A DNA stretch of 64,000 nucleotides from Notospermus geniculatus (Eukaryota; Nemertea; Pilidiophora; Heteronemertea; Lineidae): positions 66,363 through 130,362 of the forward strand of contig NMRB01000438.1 in NCBI GenBank assembly GCA_002633025.1, in the 5' to 3' direction. Below the pieces are notes generated by a model. That model was given only the letters and a program-made list of their open reading frames with translations. It ran no database searches and was not told the origin of the DNA. Made by a program: the position numbers and the translations under genes. Below are positions 1-13,558 of this stretch, in pieces; the stretch's first letter is position 1, and every line of letters begins with the position of its first letter.

Positions 1-345
1 ATCACTCAAGAACTTGGCACTCCATGACATATTATTTGAATAAAAATGACGATTAACCTCTATTTTCCGACTGTAGTGTGTAGGCCGACATGTGTGTCCG
101 TCCTAAACATTCTATTATCACGTGTACGATTTCAAGGTGATCTTCAACGATCCTTTCTGCACTAGGGGAAGAAGATTCGGATGTTGCGGATGCGAAAGGT
201 ACCAGGGCAGGAAAGCTAGAGCAGACTGGTTCTAGAGTTATCAGAAAAAGTAAGAACGCGTCCTGCACATGTCCTAGGCCTATCGTTCGGTAGTTTTCCT
301 ACATAGGACGACCACATGTACAAGTTTTGTGTTTGGGGTTGGAGT

Positions 346-456
346 CATCCTCCCATAGCAGGGCTTTGGTCTCGCTCCTTTTCGTCACTCGCACACAATG
401 TGTTTGTGTGAGTGGATGAAGAGCAGCAAGGTAAAAACCCCTGGTGTGGGAGGATG
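346..456. mobile_element. hAT-like hairpin MITE, family A, copy 1
   Basis: Short inverted-repeat element starting catcctccc and ending ggaggatg, with a hairpin-like interior. It is flanked by ggttggagt / ggttggggt, an imperfect 8-9 bp target-site duplication. Other copies lie at 56811-56917, 60874-60979 and 61769-61877. The duplication length is that expected of hAT transposons; no transposase is present. Confidence 0.75.
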
Positions 457-504
457 GGTTGGGGTCTGCGTCTGTAACTGGTAAAATACCGTACCGGTGT
501 CATA

Positions 505-625
505 GAATCTAATGCCCCCCGTCTTCCTGATGTCCCCCTGCATTGTTTGTCACAGGATTAAAGAGTCTTGTCTCTCTAGAGTCCAGTTTTGTTGCGGGAT
601 ACCCTATGTAGGGGGCATTAGATTC
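505..625. mobile_element. TA-flanked TIR element, family B, copy 1
   Basis: Terminal inverted repeats gaatctaatgcccc / ggggcattagattc are flanked on both sides by TA. The interior (tgtccccctgcattg, gtctctctag) is shared with the element at 3911-4058. A TA duplication suggests a Tc1/mariner-type non-autonomous element, by inference. Confidence 0.7.
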
Positions 626-745
626 TATGCCTGGAATTGCCTTTATTTACTCTGACACTTACAACACTCGAGCCAAACATGCCAAATGCAACGAATCGAT
701 CATGACCATGGTGATGTGATATGTGACCTCATTTTCAGATTCAAA

Positions 746-2265
746 ATGGCGGAAGCTGCGTCAGAAGGCCTGCACGTCCACTTCAAGGAGCCAGCAGAGC
801 CAGAGGAGGATGGCCAACACAGGACCATCCTGATTGCTGTCGACAAAAGCGAGCATTCCGACTATGCCTTCGATTGTAAGTAGGCTTACATCACCTGCCG
901 CAGCAATTTACTTCGCTATCGTTCAAATTTCCCCTATAGGTAGACCTTGCATGGGCTCAGTCGCTTTATTGCGCATGCGCACTGACGGATACTTGGTAAG
1001 AGAATTTCGTCATTGGCTGCGCGAGACTACGGTTGGAGGACCTACTCATGCTTTGGATTTGCTGGTTTGCTTCACTTCCTAAAATGGCGGCGCGTGTCGT
1101 TATTTGGTGGCGTGTGGTTCAGTCTGATATTCTCGATGACTTCAACCAGACGTTTAGCAAATGTTCTTTTGAAATTTTCTTTTCATTACAGATTATGTGG
1201 ACCATATCTACAGACAAGACGATTCAATTCTTTTTGTCCATTGCTTTGAGCCGAACCAGATGGCATCTCAAATAACCGGCGGAGGAATAGGACCCACAGG
1301 TAAGGCGAAGAGAGGGGGTTGAGGGACTCACTAGGGCCGAAGAGAGGGTTGAGGGGCTAGGGCCCACAGGTAAGGCGAAGAGAGGGGTTGACGGACTATA
1401 GGGCCCAGAGTTAAGGCGAGGAGAGGGGGTTGAGGGGCTAGGGCCCACAGGTAAGGCGAAGAAGGGGTTGAGGGACTAGGGCCCACAGGTAAGGCGAAGA
1501 GTGGTTGACGGACTAGGAGCCAGAGGTAAGACGAGTAGAGGGGGTTGAGGGACGAGGAACTGCAGGTAAGGCGAAGGAAGGGGTGAGGGCTAGGAACTGC
1601 AGGTAAAGCGAAGAGGGGTTGATGGACTTGGACCCACAATAAGGCGAAGAGAGCGGTGAAGGACTTTGACGAGCCGCTGTACGACAGGGAAATGTACGTG
1701 TACAACGGTTTCATTCTTATTCACAGCATTCATGACCGAATTTTGTTATTTCAGCGATTGGACCCCTCGCTTCCGATCACTTCAACAAACTGGTACAGGA
1801 ACAAAAAGATCAAATCAAGAACCTGGAACATCACTACGTCCAGAGAATCAGAAAATTACCGGTAGGCGCGATAGGTCGTTAAATACGAAATAATTTGCCG
1901 AATCTTACCTCAACCTCGACTTGCCGTATTTCTTTTGCCACTTTCTCCCCGATGAAATATCGGGCAATTTCCTGTGAGGGCCAGTCCTGTACCTGGTCTG
2001 TCTTCGATCCTACACGATTCCTTCACCATTTCAGTATCCTGTCAGACACAAATTCCACATCGTCGAACACGGTAATTCACCCGGCAATGCCATCGTTCAG
2101 ACGGCGGACACGACCAAAGCGACACTGATCGTGATGGGGACACGCGGCCTTGGCCGGATCAGGAGGACAATCTTGGGATCTGTCAGTGACTATGTGGTAC
2201 ATCACGCAGGGATACCGGTCCTAATATGCCATGACTACAGCAATGACAAGAAACACAAACACTGA
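746..2265 (+). CDS. Universal stress protein (UspA family), four exons
   Basis: Exons 746-875, 1192-1299, 1755-1861 and 2035-2265 join in phase to give 191 residues. All introns are GT-AG. The protein is a single Usp domain: beta-1 TILIAVDKSEHSDYAF (about residues 27-42), a helix with DHIYRQDDSILFVHCFEP, a charged coiled segment (KDQIKNLEHHYVQRIRK), and the ATP-binding signature G-2X-G-9X-G-S at residues 150-164 (GTRGLGRIRRTILGS) followed by SDYVVHHAGIPVLI. UspA-family proteins of this type bind ATP and are soluble stress-response proteins; the physiological role in animals is poorly known. The start at 746 (aaaATGG) lies just after an apparent acceptor at 738; an in-frame ATG at 686 is upstream of that acceptor and less likely. 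Intron 2 contains a tandem array of copies of the exon 2 donor. The cellular role is inferred from family only. Confidence 0.93.
1289..1668 (+). repeat. Minisatellite made of exon 2 5' splice-site copies
   Basis: About ten degenerate units of 36-44 bp, each resembling the end of exon 2 plus its donor (gacccacag|gtaaggcgaag) followed by gagggggttgaggga. The first unit contains the real exon 2 / intron 2 junction at 1299/1300. Most later units keep an intact CAG|GTAAG-like donor. Confidence 0.9.
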
Positions 2266-3130
2266 CAGTCGAAGTATAATATTGACACAATGTATGCGGT
2301 CAAGGTGTCTTCGTCGGCGTCCGACAACGGACGTCACAGGCCGAATTCAGTCTTTTGGGGTGAAAGTCACGACAATCATCCTGACGCAAGATATTAACCT
2401 CCTTCACCAGAATTTATGAGCACCATTGGTAGCGGATGCAGGAGTGGTCTGGGAGGTATCTCGCTCTATGCGGTCTAAGATCTCGCTGCTGCAAAAAGAT
2501 ATCTTGGAGTTCCTGTTCGGATGTCATCGTGATGCGTGGGTAATTCTCCGGTTACCCGGCGATATCCATCCTGAGAATTTAAGGTCATCTACGGTCGCAC
2601 CCCTCCCTCAATCAGAACCAACCTCGAGAAGGGGAACGGTTGTGAAGACCCTGGGTGCGAGGATGGGTGATATCGAGATGCCATCTTCACTACCAAGGGT
2701 TCTGACATCGCTAAGGCCTCCGACTACGCTCGCACAAACTTAGTGTAGTCTTATGACGTAGCAAATACACGTGGGGTTCCAGGTTTATATTACCGAGTTT
2801 TCGCAAAGCCCCCGAAACGCCAACGCGTACGTCTATCATTTTGTTCGGTGCTCTCTTCGTGGAATCGAACAATGGGTTTGGCGTTCACGTTGGCGTTTCG
2901 GGGGCTTTGCGAAATCTCCCTATTGAGATGTATCGGCCTCCCCTTCAATATGTGACGTCGATGCCGTGTAACATCAGTCGTTGTTCCCCATCTTGCAGTG
3001 TNGTGCTACATGTACAGTAGCCTACATATAGCGACAGGTGTCACATTGACGGTGAAGATGGCTAAGTGTGAATACTGGACGTCACGATTGAGAAATGTAT
3101 TAATATAAGTATTGTAAACTTGTTTTCAGA
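2266..3130 (+). other. Probable 3' UTR of the stress-protein gene
   Basis: No coding exon is visible. AATAAA occurs at about 3131 in cagaataaagtatg and could end the transcript, giving a UTR of roughly 880 nt that includes the hairpin element at 2794-2919. A single N occurs at 3002. Confidence 0.4.
2794..2919. mobile_element. Long-TIR hairpin element, family C, copy 1
   Basis: Arms of about 30 bp (ttttcgcaaagcccccgaaa and its complement) surround a centre containing gtgctctcttcgtgg and tcgaacaatgggtttgg. A second copy with the same centre lies at 53756-53880. No coding capacity. Confidence 0.8.
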
Positions 3131-3179
3131 ATAAAGTATGCATGTATTGTAAATAGTGTCCCGGATCTCCAGGTGTGTC

Positions 3180-3905
3180 CTGGTCGTTAATGCTCACCCT
3201 CAGCGCCTTCTAGCGTCGAACCTTCCCGTAAATGCCCCTGCGAGCGGCGAGCCTGGCCACTTTGGATTTCGCTTTCCCCACGCGAGGACGTCGTTTGTCC
3301 GCGATTGTGCTTCCAACTTTTCACGGTGAGTTGCTCGTGCGTTCGATTTCCTGCATTTAGAAGTCTGGGCACTATGCATGCTTTGCATATACATGTACCT
3401 TTTAATGAACGACGAAGCATGCAGAATATTTTGGCTGTCAAGAAATTTCCCTTCGTGAAAGTAGTTTGCCAGGAAATGGCATGAGGTCGGCCTGGCGCCG
3501 TAGGCCTACTTTGTCAATTCGTCCTGTCAATTCAGTGTGTTTTATGTTCAAGAAGCAATTTATAGAGAAGGGCCTAGGCTTGATATCAAGTACCAAACAA
3601 ATCGGTTTGATTCTCGGCAAGTCTTGAAGTTCATTTCTCTTTAGTTTTTGGCGTAAATTCACTCCGCAGTTTCAAACCGCTACCTCTCAAATAATACGTT
3701 ACCCATGGCGACTGGGGACGTGTGTAGCCTATTCTCACAGATGTTACACTTGCCACCACACTGTAGGCCTACCACTTCGGGGGTTGCCGTCAAAATCCTC
3801 ATGTGCTCTGTCGTCCTTGTGTTCACACAGCGGCGCAGTGAATGGTCACAAGGTGTCACCGATGATAATGCCAAGTTAGTCTCAAGGCAATGATGGGTAC
3901 AGGTG
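3180..3905. other. Intergenic stretch without recognised gene
   Basis: Short open frames on both strands show no recognisable domain or splice structure. The palindromic decamer gtaggcctac occurs near 3502 and 3763. Confidence 0.4.
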
Positions 3906-3910
3906 TGATG

Positions 3911-4058
3911 AAATCTAATGTCCCGCCCTCCTGATGTCCCCCTGCATTGTTTGTCACAGGATTAAGGGTCTTGGTCTCTCTAGCGTCCAATTCAATGGTG
4001 CCGCTTAATCCGTAAATGTGTTGTTGGGGGACATCACATATCGGGGGACATTAGATTC
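3911..4058. mobile_element. TA-flanked TIR element, family B, copy 2
   Basis: Shares tgtccccctgcattgtttg and ggtctctctag with the copy at 505-625. Ends are aaatctaatgtccc (left, mutated) and gggacattagattc|TA (right). It is slightly longer than copy 1 because of extra sequence near the right arm. Confidence 0.7.
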
Positions 4059-4083
4059 TACACCGGTATGGTGAAGGGGAATC

Positions 4084-4319
4084 TAGGTAAAAAAGGCACT
4101 GGAAAAAAAGGCACTGGAAAAAAAGGCACGGTAAAAAAGGCACTAGGTAAAAAAGGCACTGGAAAAAAAGGCAATAGGTAATAAAGGCACTAGGAAAAAA
4201 AGGCACTCGGAAAAAAAGGCACTAGGTAAAAAAGGCACTAGGAAATAAAGGCACTAGGAAAAAATGCCACTGGAAATAAAGGCACTAGGAAAAAAAGGCA
4301 CTTGGAAAAAAAGGCACTT
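4084..4319 (+). repeat. Short-unit minisatellite (aaaaaaggcactgg)
   Basis: Roughly fifteen tandem units of about 14-16 bp of the form aggtaaaaaaggcact / ggaaaaaaaggcact. Non-coding. Confidence 0.9.
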
Positions 4320-4339
4320 TTGACAAAATGAGGTCCAGG

Positions 4340-4500
4340 GTTGACATCATGCGGTGGAGAGGGTTCTCCCTCCGATTTATTCGGTTTCCTCCGAGTTCTT
4401 CGGTTTCCTCTGGGTTGTTCGGTTTCCTCCTACACTCAAGTAGAAGTCGCTCAATATTGCTATCAGGGCTAATAATGCGGTATTTAGGGCATTAGTGTAA
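4340..4500 (+). mobile_element. Tail fragment of tRNA-derived SINE family 3
   Basis: Contains the cggtttcctcc motif repeated several times and ctcaatattgctatcaggg-like sequence shared with the 3' halves of the copies at 20036 and 40210. The tRNA-like head is missing. Confidence 0.5.
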
Positions 4501-4694
4501 CAATGAGAATCCGACAAGTACAATACACAAGAGACTAAAGGAGTGACACTATNAAACCCAGCTAGATCTTCAGAGAGGGTTCTACATCACCGTCATCAGC
4601 CTCTAAACCTTACCGGTACGTGTGTTTCCCTGGACGTTGTCGTTGGTAATTTCCTCCACAAACCCACCAAAGTAGGCCTACTTCGTTTCCCGGT

Positions 4695-5200
4695 ATTATG
4701 CCCTTTGGCCATCACACCCTGTATTCCTGTTGCCCTTTGGCCATCACACCCTGTATGGCCACACCCTGTAATCCCATCCATTGCTTTTGGCCATCACACC
4801 CTGTATTCCCATTGCCCTTTGGCCATCACCTACTGTATTCCCACACCCTGTATTCCCATTACCCTTCTGGTCATCACACCCTGTATTCCCATTACCCTTC
4901 TGGTCATCACACCCTGTATTGCCATTGCCCTTTGGCCATCACACCCTGGGAATTATTCCTATTACCCTTTGGCCATCACCCCCTGTATGGCCACACCCTG
5001 TATTCCCATTGCCCTTTGGTCATCACCTCCTGTATTCCCACCACCCTTTGGCCATCACACCCTGTCTTCCCGGGCCTGTCTTCCCATTTCCCTGCATTCC
5101 CACCCTACATTCTATTGCTCTTTACCCATTAAATGATTACACCTTGTATTCCCTTTAGCCCTTTTGCTATTACCCCGTATTCCCATTGCCCTTTGGCCCT
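4695..5200 (+). repeat. 32-bp tandem array upstream of the TRIM gene
   Basis: About fifteen degenerate units of gccctttggccatcacaccctg-type sequence followed by tattcccatt. The unit has no stop codon in the forward frames, so open frames run across it in all three and one fuses with the TRIM frame; this is not evidence of coding. The array probably lies in an intron or leader, because an acceptor precedes the TRIM start codon. Confidence 0.9.
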
Positions 5201-5366
5201 TAAACCCCACAACCCCAGTACATTTATTTCCACTGCCGTCATGCCTCAGTGTTTTCCCATTAACCCCTTTGCCAAGATTACACCCAGTATTTATTGCTCC
5301 AGTGATCCCCTACTCCATTATCAGAATCCAACAACAAGAACCAACATTCTCTTTGCAGATACAAAG

Positions 5367-7355
5367 ATGGCTACCAGCATACCATGTGAAGAGAAGGCCT
5401 CCACCGATGCTTGCCTTGTTTGCCTAGAAAATGCAGAGCATCTTAAAGTCGTAGGTTTGTGCGGACATGCTTTCTGTGAACCGTGCTTGACCAAGCATCT
5501 CAAAGATGCCAAAGAAGTCTTCCCTTGTCCGTCATGCCAGAGCGAGTGCCCCATTCCCTCCGATGGTGTTGCCGGTTTGGAAGACCTTGTTTCATCGGAA
5601 GATGCATCTTCTGTGGCTCTAACAACATCTGAAGACATCCAACACGGTGTCGATGATGCTGAGGTTCCTCCACAGAACTGTTCCGTTTGTGATACATTGA
5701 AAGTGACTTCTAATCCAGCAGCTATATCGTTCTGTGACAAGTGTGATATGTTCTTTTGTGAGGAATGTGACGGTGGGCACAGGAAGAACACTGCAACAAA
5801 AGACCATGTTTTGAGAGCAGTTGGGGCTGCCACCTATGACAGCACTGGAATTTGCACACAGCATGGGCGACGTTTGAAGATGTTCTGCCAGCCTTGTTCC
5901 CTTCCTTGCTGTGGCTTGTGTGTCCACTCGACTGGTAAGCATCATGATCATGACGTTTGTTCAATCAGAGACATGGTTGATGTAGCTGCCAGTGAACTTG
6001 GACAAGTGCTAAAGTCAGCAAGTGACTTCATTGATCTCCTCCGCATTCAGGAATCGGGGACATTTTCAGCAAGGAGAGCCAAGTTGGATTGGAAGGAGGT
6101 TGTGACTCGTGCTGTGGAAGAGAAGGCTGAACAATGCGTAGATAACATCTTACAACAGAAGGCAGAACTTCTGAGGATAGTTGATGAAGACTGCAAGACA
6201 TCTTCAGAAGAGCAATACCTAAGTGATGTGGCAGGGATGCGCGGCGAGTTGAGAGCTAAAATTGAAGAGGGGACAAGGTTGCTCGTCAATACTGCTGCTG
6301 ATCTCAACCATCTGAAACGGTTGAACAATATGAAAGCCAACATCAAGGACGATTTGGCAACCAAACAGAGCACAGTGCCAGAGAGGCCCGAATATCGCCT
6401 GACAACTACAACTCCATTTGGTTCTGTCCTAATTCATTCACCACATATTTTTAAAGAAGAGAGCGACCCTGTCAGCAGTATTGGCAGCATGGTGAATGAT
6501 CATTTTTCATATGCTGGGAAGATCCATGATCTTCAACTGCCAGCCGACATGAAGTTCAGCAACATCCAAGAAGTACGTTGCTTGGGCAAGTTCGGGTATG
6601 CCGTCGTCTGCCAGAGTGATTCAGAAGAATCAGATTATACCCTGATGACCTTTGACACGGATGGCAAGTTTGAGAGAGGGGAAGACCTGCCCACCGTGTA
6701 CGGGATGGATGTTGATGCACATGACGGACTTGTCTTACTCTTATCAGGAAAGTCTGATGGCATGTTCTTATTAAAGGTGTATGACACCAGTGGCACGAAT
6801 GCAGAATCCAGTCGAGAGTTCCCACTTCCTGAACCACTCTCCATGGCTATATCCCCGCAAGGTTGGTGCAACATTTTGTGTGAGGGCCCAGATGACAGTT
6901 GCACCCTGATCATCACTGTGGTGGATTTGGAGGGGAATGTCCTGCAAACTGCCCCAATAGCCTACAAGGGAATCGATGACCACTCTCGAATAGCCTGCAG
7001 CAGGGACACCATTTATACAATGGGATCATCATCATCATTTATTGGTGTCTGTAAATATGTAGCAGGCAGAATAACTTTCCTCAGACCTCTTGAACTGCCC
7101 CCAAACAGCTCCTCCTCTGACATAACCGTAGATTTTTTTGACAACATTTTTGCCTTGATAGATGGGACAGTGAGACACTGGCCGTGGAGTTATCACAGGC
7201 ATCAATCATTGACTGAAAAGTTTCAGGTGAATCACGTGTTCAGGGCAACTAATAGAAACCGAATTCACTTTCAGAGCCACAAACTATTGATAGCTGGTAC
7301 TGATAGTGCCAGAGTGGGCAGGTTGCGGCGAAAAACATACAATACTGGTCAATAA
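5367..7355 (+). CDS. TRIM/RBCC protein, RING plus two B-boxes, intronless
   Basis: A 662-residue open frame. An N-terminal C3HC4 RING finger spans residues 16-57 (C16, C19, C32, H34, C37, C40, C54, C57). A B-box-1-like C/H cluster lies at about 105-149 (NCSVCD ... CDKCDMFFCEEC) and a B-box 2 at 163-197 (CTQHGRRLKMFCQPC ... HHDHD). A predicted coiled coil covers about 200-345, and a C-terminal half of short beta-rich repeats (e.g. DLQLPADMKFSNIQEVRCLG, YTLMTFDTDGKF) resembles the divergent propeller of invertebrate TRIM proteins. RING-bearing TRIM proteins are E3 ubiquitin ligases; that activity is inferred. Start chosen at 5367 (aagATGG) because ctctttgcag at about 5349-5358 is a good acceptor and the frame upstream is minisatellite. 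Poly(A) signal AATAAA at 7658-7663. The orthologue is not identifiable; invertebrates have large expansions of such genes. Confidence 0.9.
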   Translation: MATSIPCEEKASTDACLVCLENAEHLKVVGLCGHAFCEPCLTKHLKDAKEVFPCPSCQSECPIPSDGVAGLEDLVSSEDASSVALTTSEDIQHGVDDAEVPPQNCSVCDTLKVTSNPAAISFCDKCDMFFCEECDGGHRKNTATKDHVLRAVGAATYDSTGICTQHGRRLKMFCQPCSLPCCGLCVHSTGKHHDHDVCSIRDMVDVAASELGQVLKSASDFIDLLRIQESGTFSARRAKLDWKEVVTRAVEEKAEQCVDNILQQKAELLRIVDEDCKTSSEEQYLSDVAGMRGELRAKIEEGTRLLVNTAADLNHLKRLNNMKANIKDDLATKQSTVPERPEYRLTTTTPFGSVLIHSPHIFKEESDPVSSIGSMVNDHFSYAGKIHDLQLPADMKFSNIQEVRCLGKFGYAVVCQSDSEESDYTLMTFDTDGKFERGEDLPTVYGMDVDAHDGLVLLLSGKSDGMFLLKVYDTSGTNAESSREFPLPEPLSMAISPQGWCNILCEGPDDSCTLIITVVDLEGNVLQTAPIAYKGIDDHSRIACSRDTIYTMGSSSSFIGVCKYVAGRITFLRPLELPPNSSSSDITVDFFDNIFALIDGTVRHWPWSYHRHQSLTEKFQVNHVFRATNRNRIHFQSHKLLIAGTDSARVGRLRRKTYNTGQ

Positions 7356-7657
7356 CAGTTAACGCCCATAAAGGTTATACATTTGATACATGGTATTCTT
7401 GTAAAATGGTTCCATCTCTCGTGAATACTGTTGTACAAAGTTGGAGCTAAGGACACCCCAGAATTAGGGCCGTATGATTGGGTCGGACTCTTTAGCCTAA
7501 GTATAGCTGAAGTATGTAAGACTTTCTCTTTGCTTGAAGCATTGAGAACTTAGACGCTGCTTGTTCTGTGCCATCCTAAGGCCGACCTGACATCATTATC
7601 AGTGTGTCACTCACTGACTATTCCTCAGTGTACGAGTGCACGAGAATCGCACAGACC

Positions 7658-7663
7658 AATAAA
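7658..7663 (+). terminator. Poly(A) signal of the TRIM gene
   Basis: AATAAA in gaccaataaatac, 303 bp past the stop codon. Confidence 0.6.
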
Positions 7664-8919
7664 TACAAAAGACAAGTAGTAATGTATATACATATTCATA
7701 TATAATATCCTTTCCTCACATTTTCTGCATCCAGTATTACCACTCAACTGCTGCATAACATATTCTGTGTACATGTAAATGCACTCTGTACATACCAATA
7801 GTACTGTCTTGCTGTTGCACCTCAGAGTTTTATTGTAACCTCATAAAGAGGACAACACTACTTGGCAAACCATGTATAACTAGAAAATATAAGAGCAGTA
7901 TAAAATGCAGTACATGTAGCTTTGGTAGTAATTCTTCTCCGAATGAATGCGAGCTGTATCTTTGAATCTCTTGTCCCTTTACTATAAAGTCTGACCCAAT
8001 CTAGCCGTGGAGCAATCAATGTAATGCGGAAGATGGAAATGCGACATGTATTTGTGGTTTTAATAATCTGCCAAGCAGTCCGCATGACTGGCGTCAATCG
8101 GTGCACATTATACAAGGAGCTTGTAGGCTGTTCACAATCTCACAAGTGAACGGGTGATTAAAACTGTGTGGTCAACCACCGCGTTCAGGTTCGTTACTTC
8201 CGCATTCTATTGCTCCACGGCTAGATTGGGTCAGACTTTACCCATCAATACCTTGAGACTTGGCATTGAGGCCCGTCACAAGGCCTTCATACACTACACG
8301 GACAAAGTCGAAATCAGTCCACAAGTCTATTAAGCTATCGGCACACAGAGCTGACTGCATGATCTTAGCTGCAGCCATTTAAATCCGTGAAACCTTGCGA
8401 CCACGCAGTCCCCGAAATGGTTGCGCCACTGTGTGAACACAAGGGCGCCAGAAATGAAGACTAAGCACTTGCCCAGTGAATTCGGTGAGATTTTATCAGC
8501 ATCACATAACATTAAGAGGCAATTACAGTGGCAATAGATCACCGGCAAATTCCAATAATGCACCAGCAAGCAGTACACACTACCTGCACGGCCTTGCGTC
8601 CTAGCGCTGCGGTTTATCTATTTGCCTTGGGACACATGCACTAACCGCTTGCGGCCTCAGGTGCACACAGAGATTTCTTGAGGCTTGCATCCTCTTGAAG
8701 AGGCTTGTGGCTAAAGATCGTAGTTACCGGTACTCTGTGTGCACATAGCTTAAAATGCTCATTTGCAGCAACACACAAAAGTTGACATTTTCCTAAGACA
8801 TGTCCACTGTAGCTAAAACAATGGATTGTTGAACAGACTTGTATTGCCCTGGCTACTTTCAACTTCTGTCAATCAGTGCACACGTAAGACAGCTTTCGAC
8901 TCTAACAAACTTTCTGGTC
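7664..8919. other. Intergenic stretch between convergent TRIM and ZMYND19 genes
   Basis: No exon found. It contains the TIR element at 7986-8240 and a small imperfect hairpin at about 8660-8745 (gtgcacacagag / ctctgtgtgcac). The two flanking genes are transcribed toward each other. Confidence 0.5.
7986..8240. mobile_element. TIR element with about 47-bp arms
   Basis: Left arm aaagtctgacccaatctagc and right arm gctagattgggtcagacttt are inverted copies, extending through ccgtggagcaat and aatgcggaag. The interior is unique in this window and non-coding. Confidence 0.75.
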
Positions 8920-8925
8920 TTTATT
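8920..8925 (-). terminator. Probable poly(A) signal of ZMYND19
   Basis: Minus-strand AATAAA (plus tttatt), 434 bp downstream of the ZMYND19 stop codon. Confidence 0.4.
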
Positions 8926-9358
8926 TCACTGTACCCTCCATTCCAACTGTCATCGCTTTGAGGTTCCTTGCTGGACCTAATACGTACATAGCAAGGTGAG
9001 TGAATATAGCACTCAAGAATTGCAAGTCCTGGTACACGATCCTCCACGGACCCAAACCTGCTACATCAGTTACCCATGTGGTTTCAACATGCCAAGAGCC
9101 GACATGCAATGCCACACTGTATCAAGGCATGTTGCTAAGGCTCGAACAATTCTATACCCATTGTGGCAATTCCTGTCGTTTCTGGTGATTTCGCTACAGT
9201 TTAATCCAGTGGCAAGAGCAGGAAACTGATCTAGCTGGCCAGAGCATTTAACTGAATCTGTCTTTTGATCCCAGCACAACAATATACTGGTACTCCATCG
9301 ACATGTCACTCTTCTCCTTTATGTACAAAACAGTTTTTAAGACTAACATATACACGTT

Positions 9359-12061
<2,703 letters not shown>

Positions 12062-12615
12062 CCCATCAAATGCTATATTAGAGGTATTCTATTTTGTGAA
12101 GAATTTAGTGGGGAGAAATCGCGGGCAGAAAACCAACTTTTCACACCGCAAGGCTAAGATCTCACGAACAGCATATGCTAATGGCGGTGTATACACGTGT
12201 GTGAACGAGGCAGATTATTTGGCCAATCAGAAAGTAGGTCATGTTTTGCTGCGGAGATATCGGCGTTAAAAAACATCCACCTTCTGGTCAGGCGCAAGTG
12301 TATTTGGCGGGAAATTCAAAGTGACGTGTTCCGTCGGTGTTGGTTTGGTATTTTTACTGCAGTCAAAGGCAGGAAAGGATGCATCAACCAGAACCATTAA
12401 GGATTTAATGAAGGATAAATAACACTCTGTGGGTATGGTACTGTTCTGATGCTGATCAAATTTCATTAGGACATTTTATTGAGCCATGCTGTAGACTGTC
12501 ACGTGGGCTGTATCAAATGATGCATCTTATTTAATTTTAGTAGTTGTGCGTCCTGCCAAAAGGGGGCAAGTGCCACCGATTGACGTATTGATCTCTCCAA
12601 AACATGCTGAATAAA
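12062..12615. promoter_or_regulatory. Divergent intergenic region, putative bidirectional promoter
   Basis: Only 554 bp separate the start codons of ZMYND19 (-) and the UPF0449 gene (+). A CCAAT box occurs at 12223-12227 in ggccaatcag. No TATA box is evident. The shared-promoter role is inferred from geometry. Confidence 0.5.
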
Positions 12616-13558
12616 ATGTCAAAATCTAAGAAAAAACAAACTCCCCTTCCAACAAGGCCACCGCCACCTACTGTAGATATGATTCTTAAAGACATGGAGA
12701 TGGCTCCAGTGGACGATGTGGCCTTCACTTGTTTACGAAATAAAGAAAAAGGTTGAGTATCTCGCTCTGCAGTCTGTGTGCTGTCTCTCTCTGAACATTG
12801 CTGAATCAATGTCTGATGATGACACACATAGGCTACCATGCATACTGACATAGCCTAGGCCTACATGCACACACACACAGTGCCCACACACACACGATGC
12901 GCAGTAGGCCGAGGCTACAGGGTGTCTCAGAAAAAAACAGGTCAGGGTCAGGCCAGGGACATGGTTTGGAGGATGCACAAGGGTGAAGCTGCTGCTCATT
13001 ATGGTTCGTCTTACTTTGTTGATGGATTGGTGGTGGTGTCAAGTCCCTACCATGTCAATTGTCGGGGTGGACGGACGATGTAAATGACGAAATGTCGATG
13101 TGTGGTGTGGCAGCAACTTCACTTGTGTCGCAGCCAGCACAGCTCCACAGGAGGTGGCAGGGTAAATCACATCCCACAACAGCTCTTGGTGTGCAGTTTT
13201 GATTCAATGACATAGACCTATGCCTAGTTAGTCTATACTCTATTTCCTTCTCATTCCAGGTGATAGTCCAACAGACGCAGAGGCTGAGGAAATTTTAGCA
13301 GCATATGACAAACAGACGCCATCGGCTCCCCATTCTGATGATGGATTTCAGGAAGAAGAAAACTTGAGTGCTACAGTGGACACTGTGTATAAAAAAGTGA
13401 ACCAATTTCTGGAGAACTGTGATTTCCTGAAAAGGGCTCCAGATATTTTGAATGAACAATGTACACACCTGGAAAGTGTGGCAAAGGACTTGGAAAAGAC
13501 AGTATCAGCTTTAGAGAATGAGGCCCTCTTTAGGCAAAATGGGGATGCATCCTCATGA
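12616..13558 (+). CDS. UPF0449 protein, C19orf25 homologue, two exons
   Basis: Exons 12616-12751 and 13260-13558 join (phase 1) to 144 residues. The N-terminus MSKSKKKQTPLPTRPPPPTV followed by DMILKDMEMAPVDDVAFTCL matches the human C19orf25/UPF0449 pattern of a short basic start, LPTRP-PPTV, then a helix. The C-terminal half is a predicted coiled coil (VYKKVNQFLENCDFL, HLESVAKDLEKTVSALENEA). An ATG twelve bases upstream (12604) is in frame, but 12616 reproduces the N-terminal spacing of the vertebrate protein. The donor is g|gttgag, weaker than usual, and the acceptor is cattccag. The function of this family is unknown. The cysteine-poor soluble sequence has no signal peptide or membrane segment. 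Confidence 0.88.

Larger units (their letters stand above)
1..738. other. Upstream region of the stress-protein gene; two hairpin elements
   Basis: I see no coding exon here. The stretch holds a hAT-like hairpin MITE (346-456) and a TA-flanked TIR element (505-625). The sequence attttcag at 731-738 looks like a 3' splice site, so a 5'UTR exon of the downstream gene probably lies further upstream, inside or outside the window. Confidence 0.5.

Noticed and set aside
4543-5366. Open frames in three plus-strand frames running into the TRIM gene
   Set aside because: They are produced by a stop-free 32-bp tandem repeat whose period is not a multiple of three. A splice acceptor sits just before the TRIM start codon.
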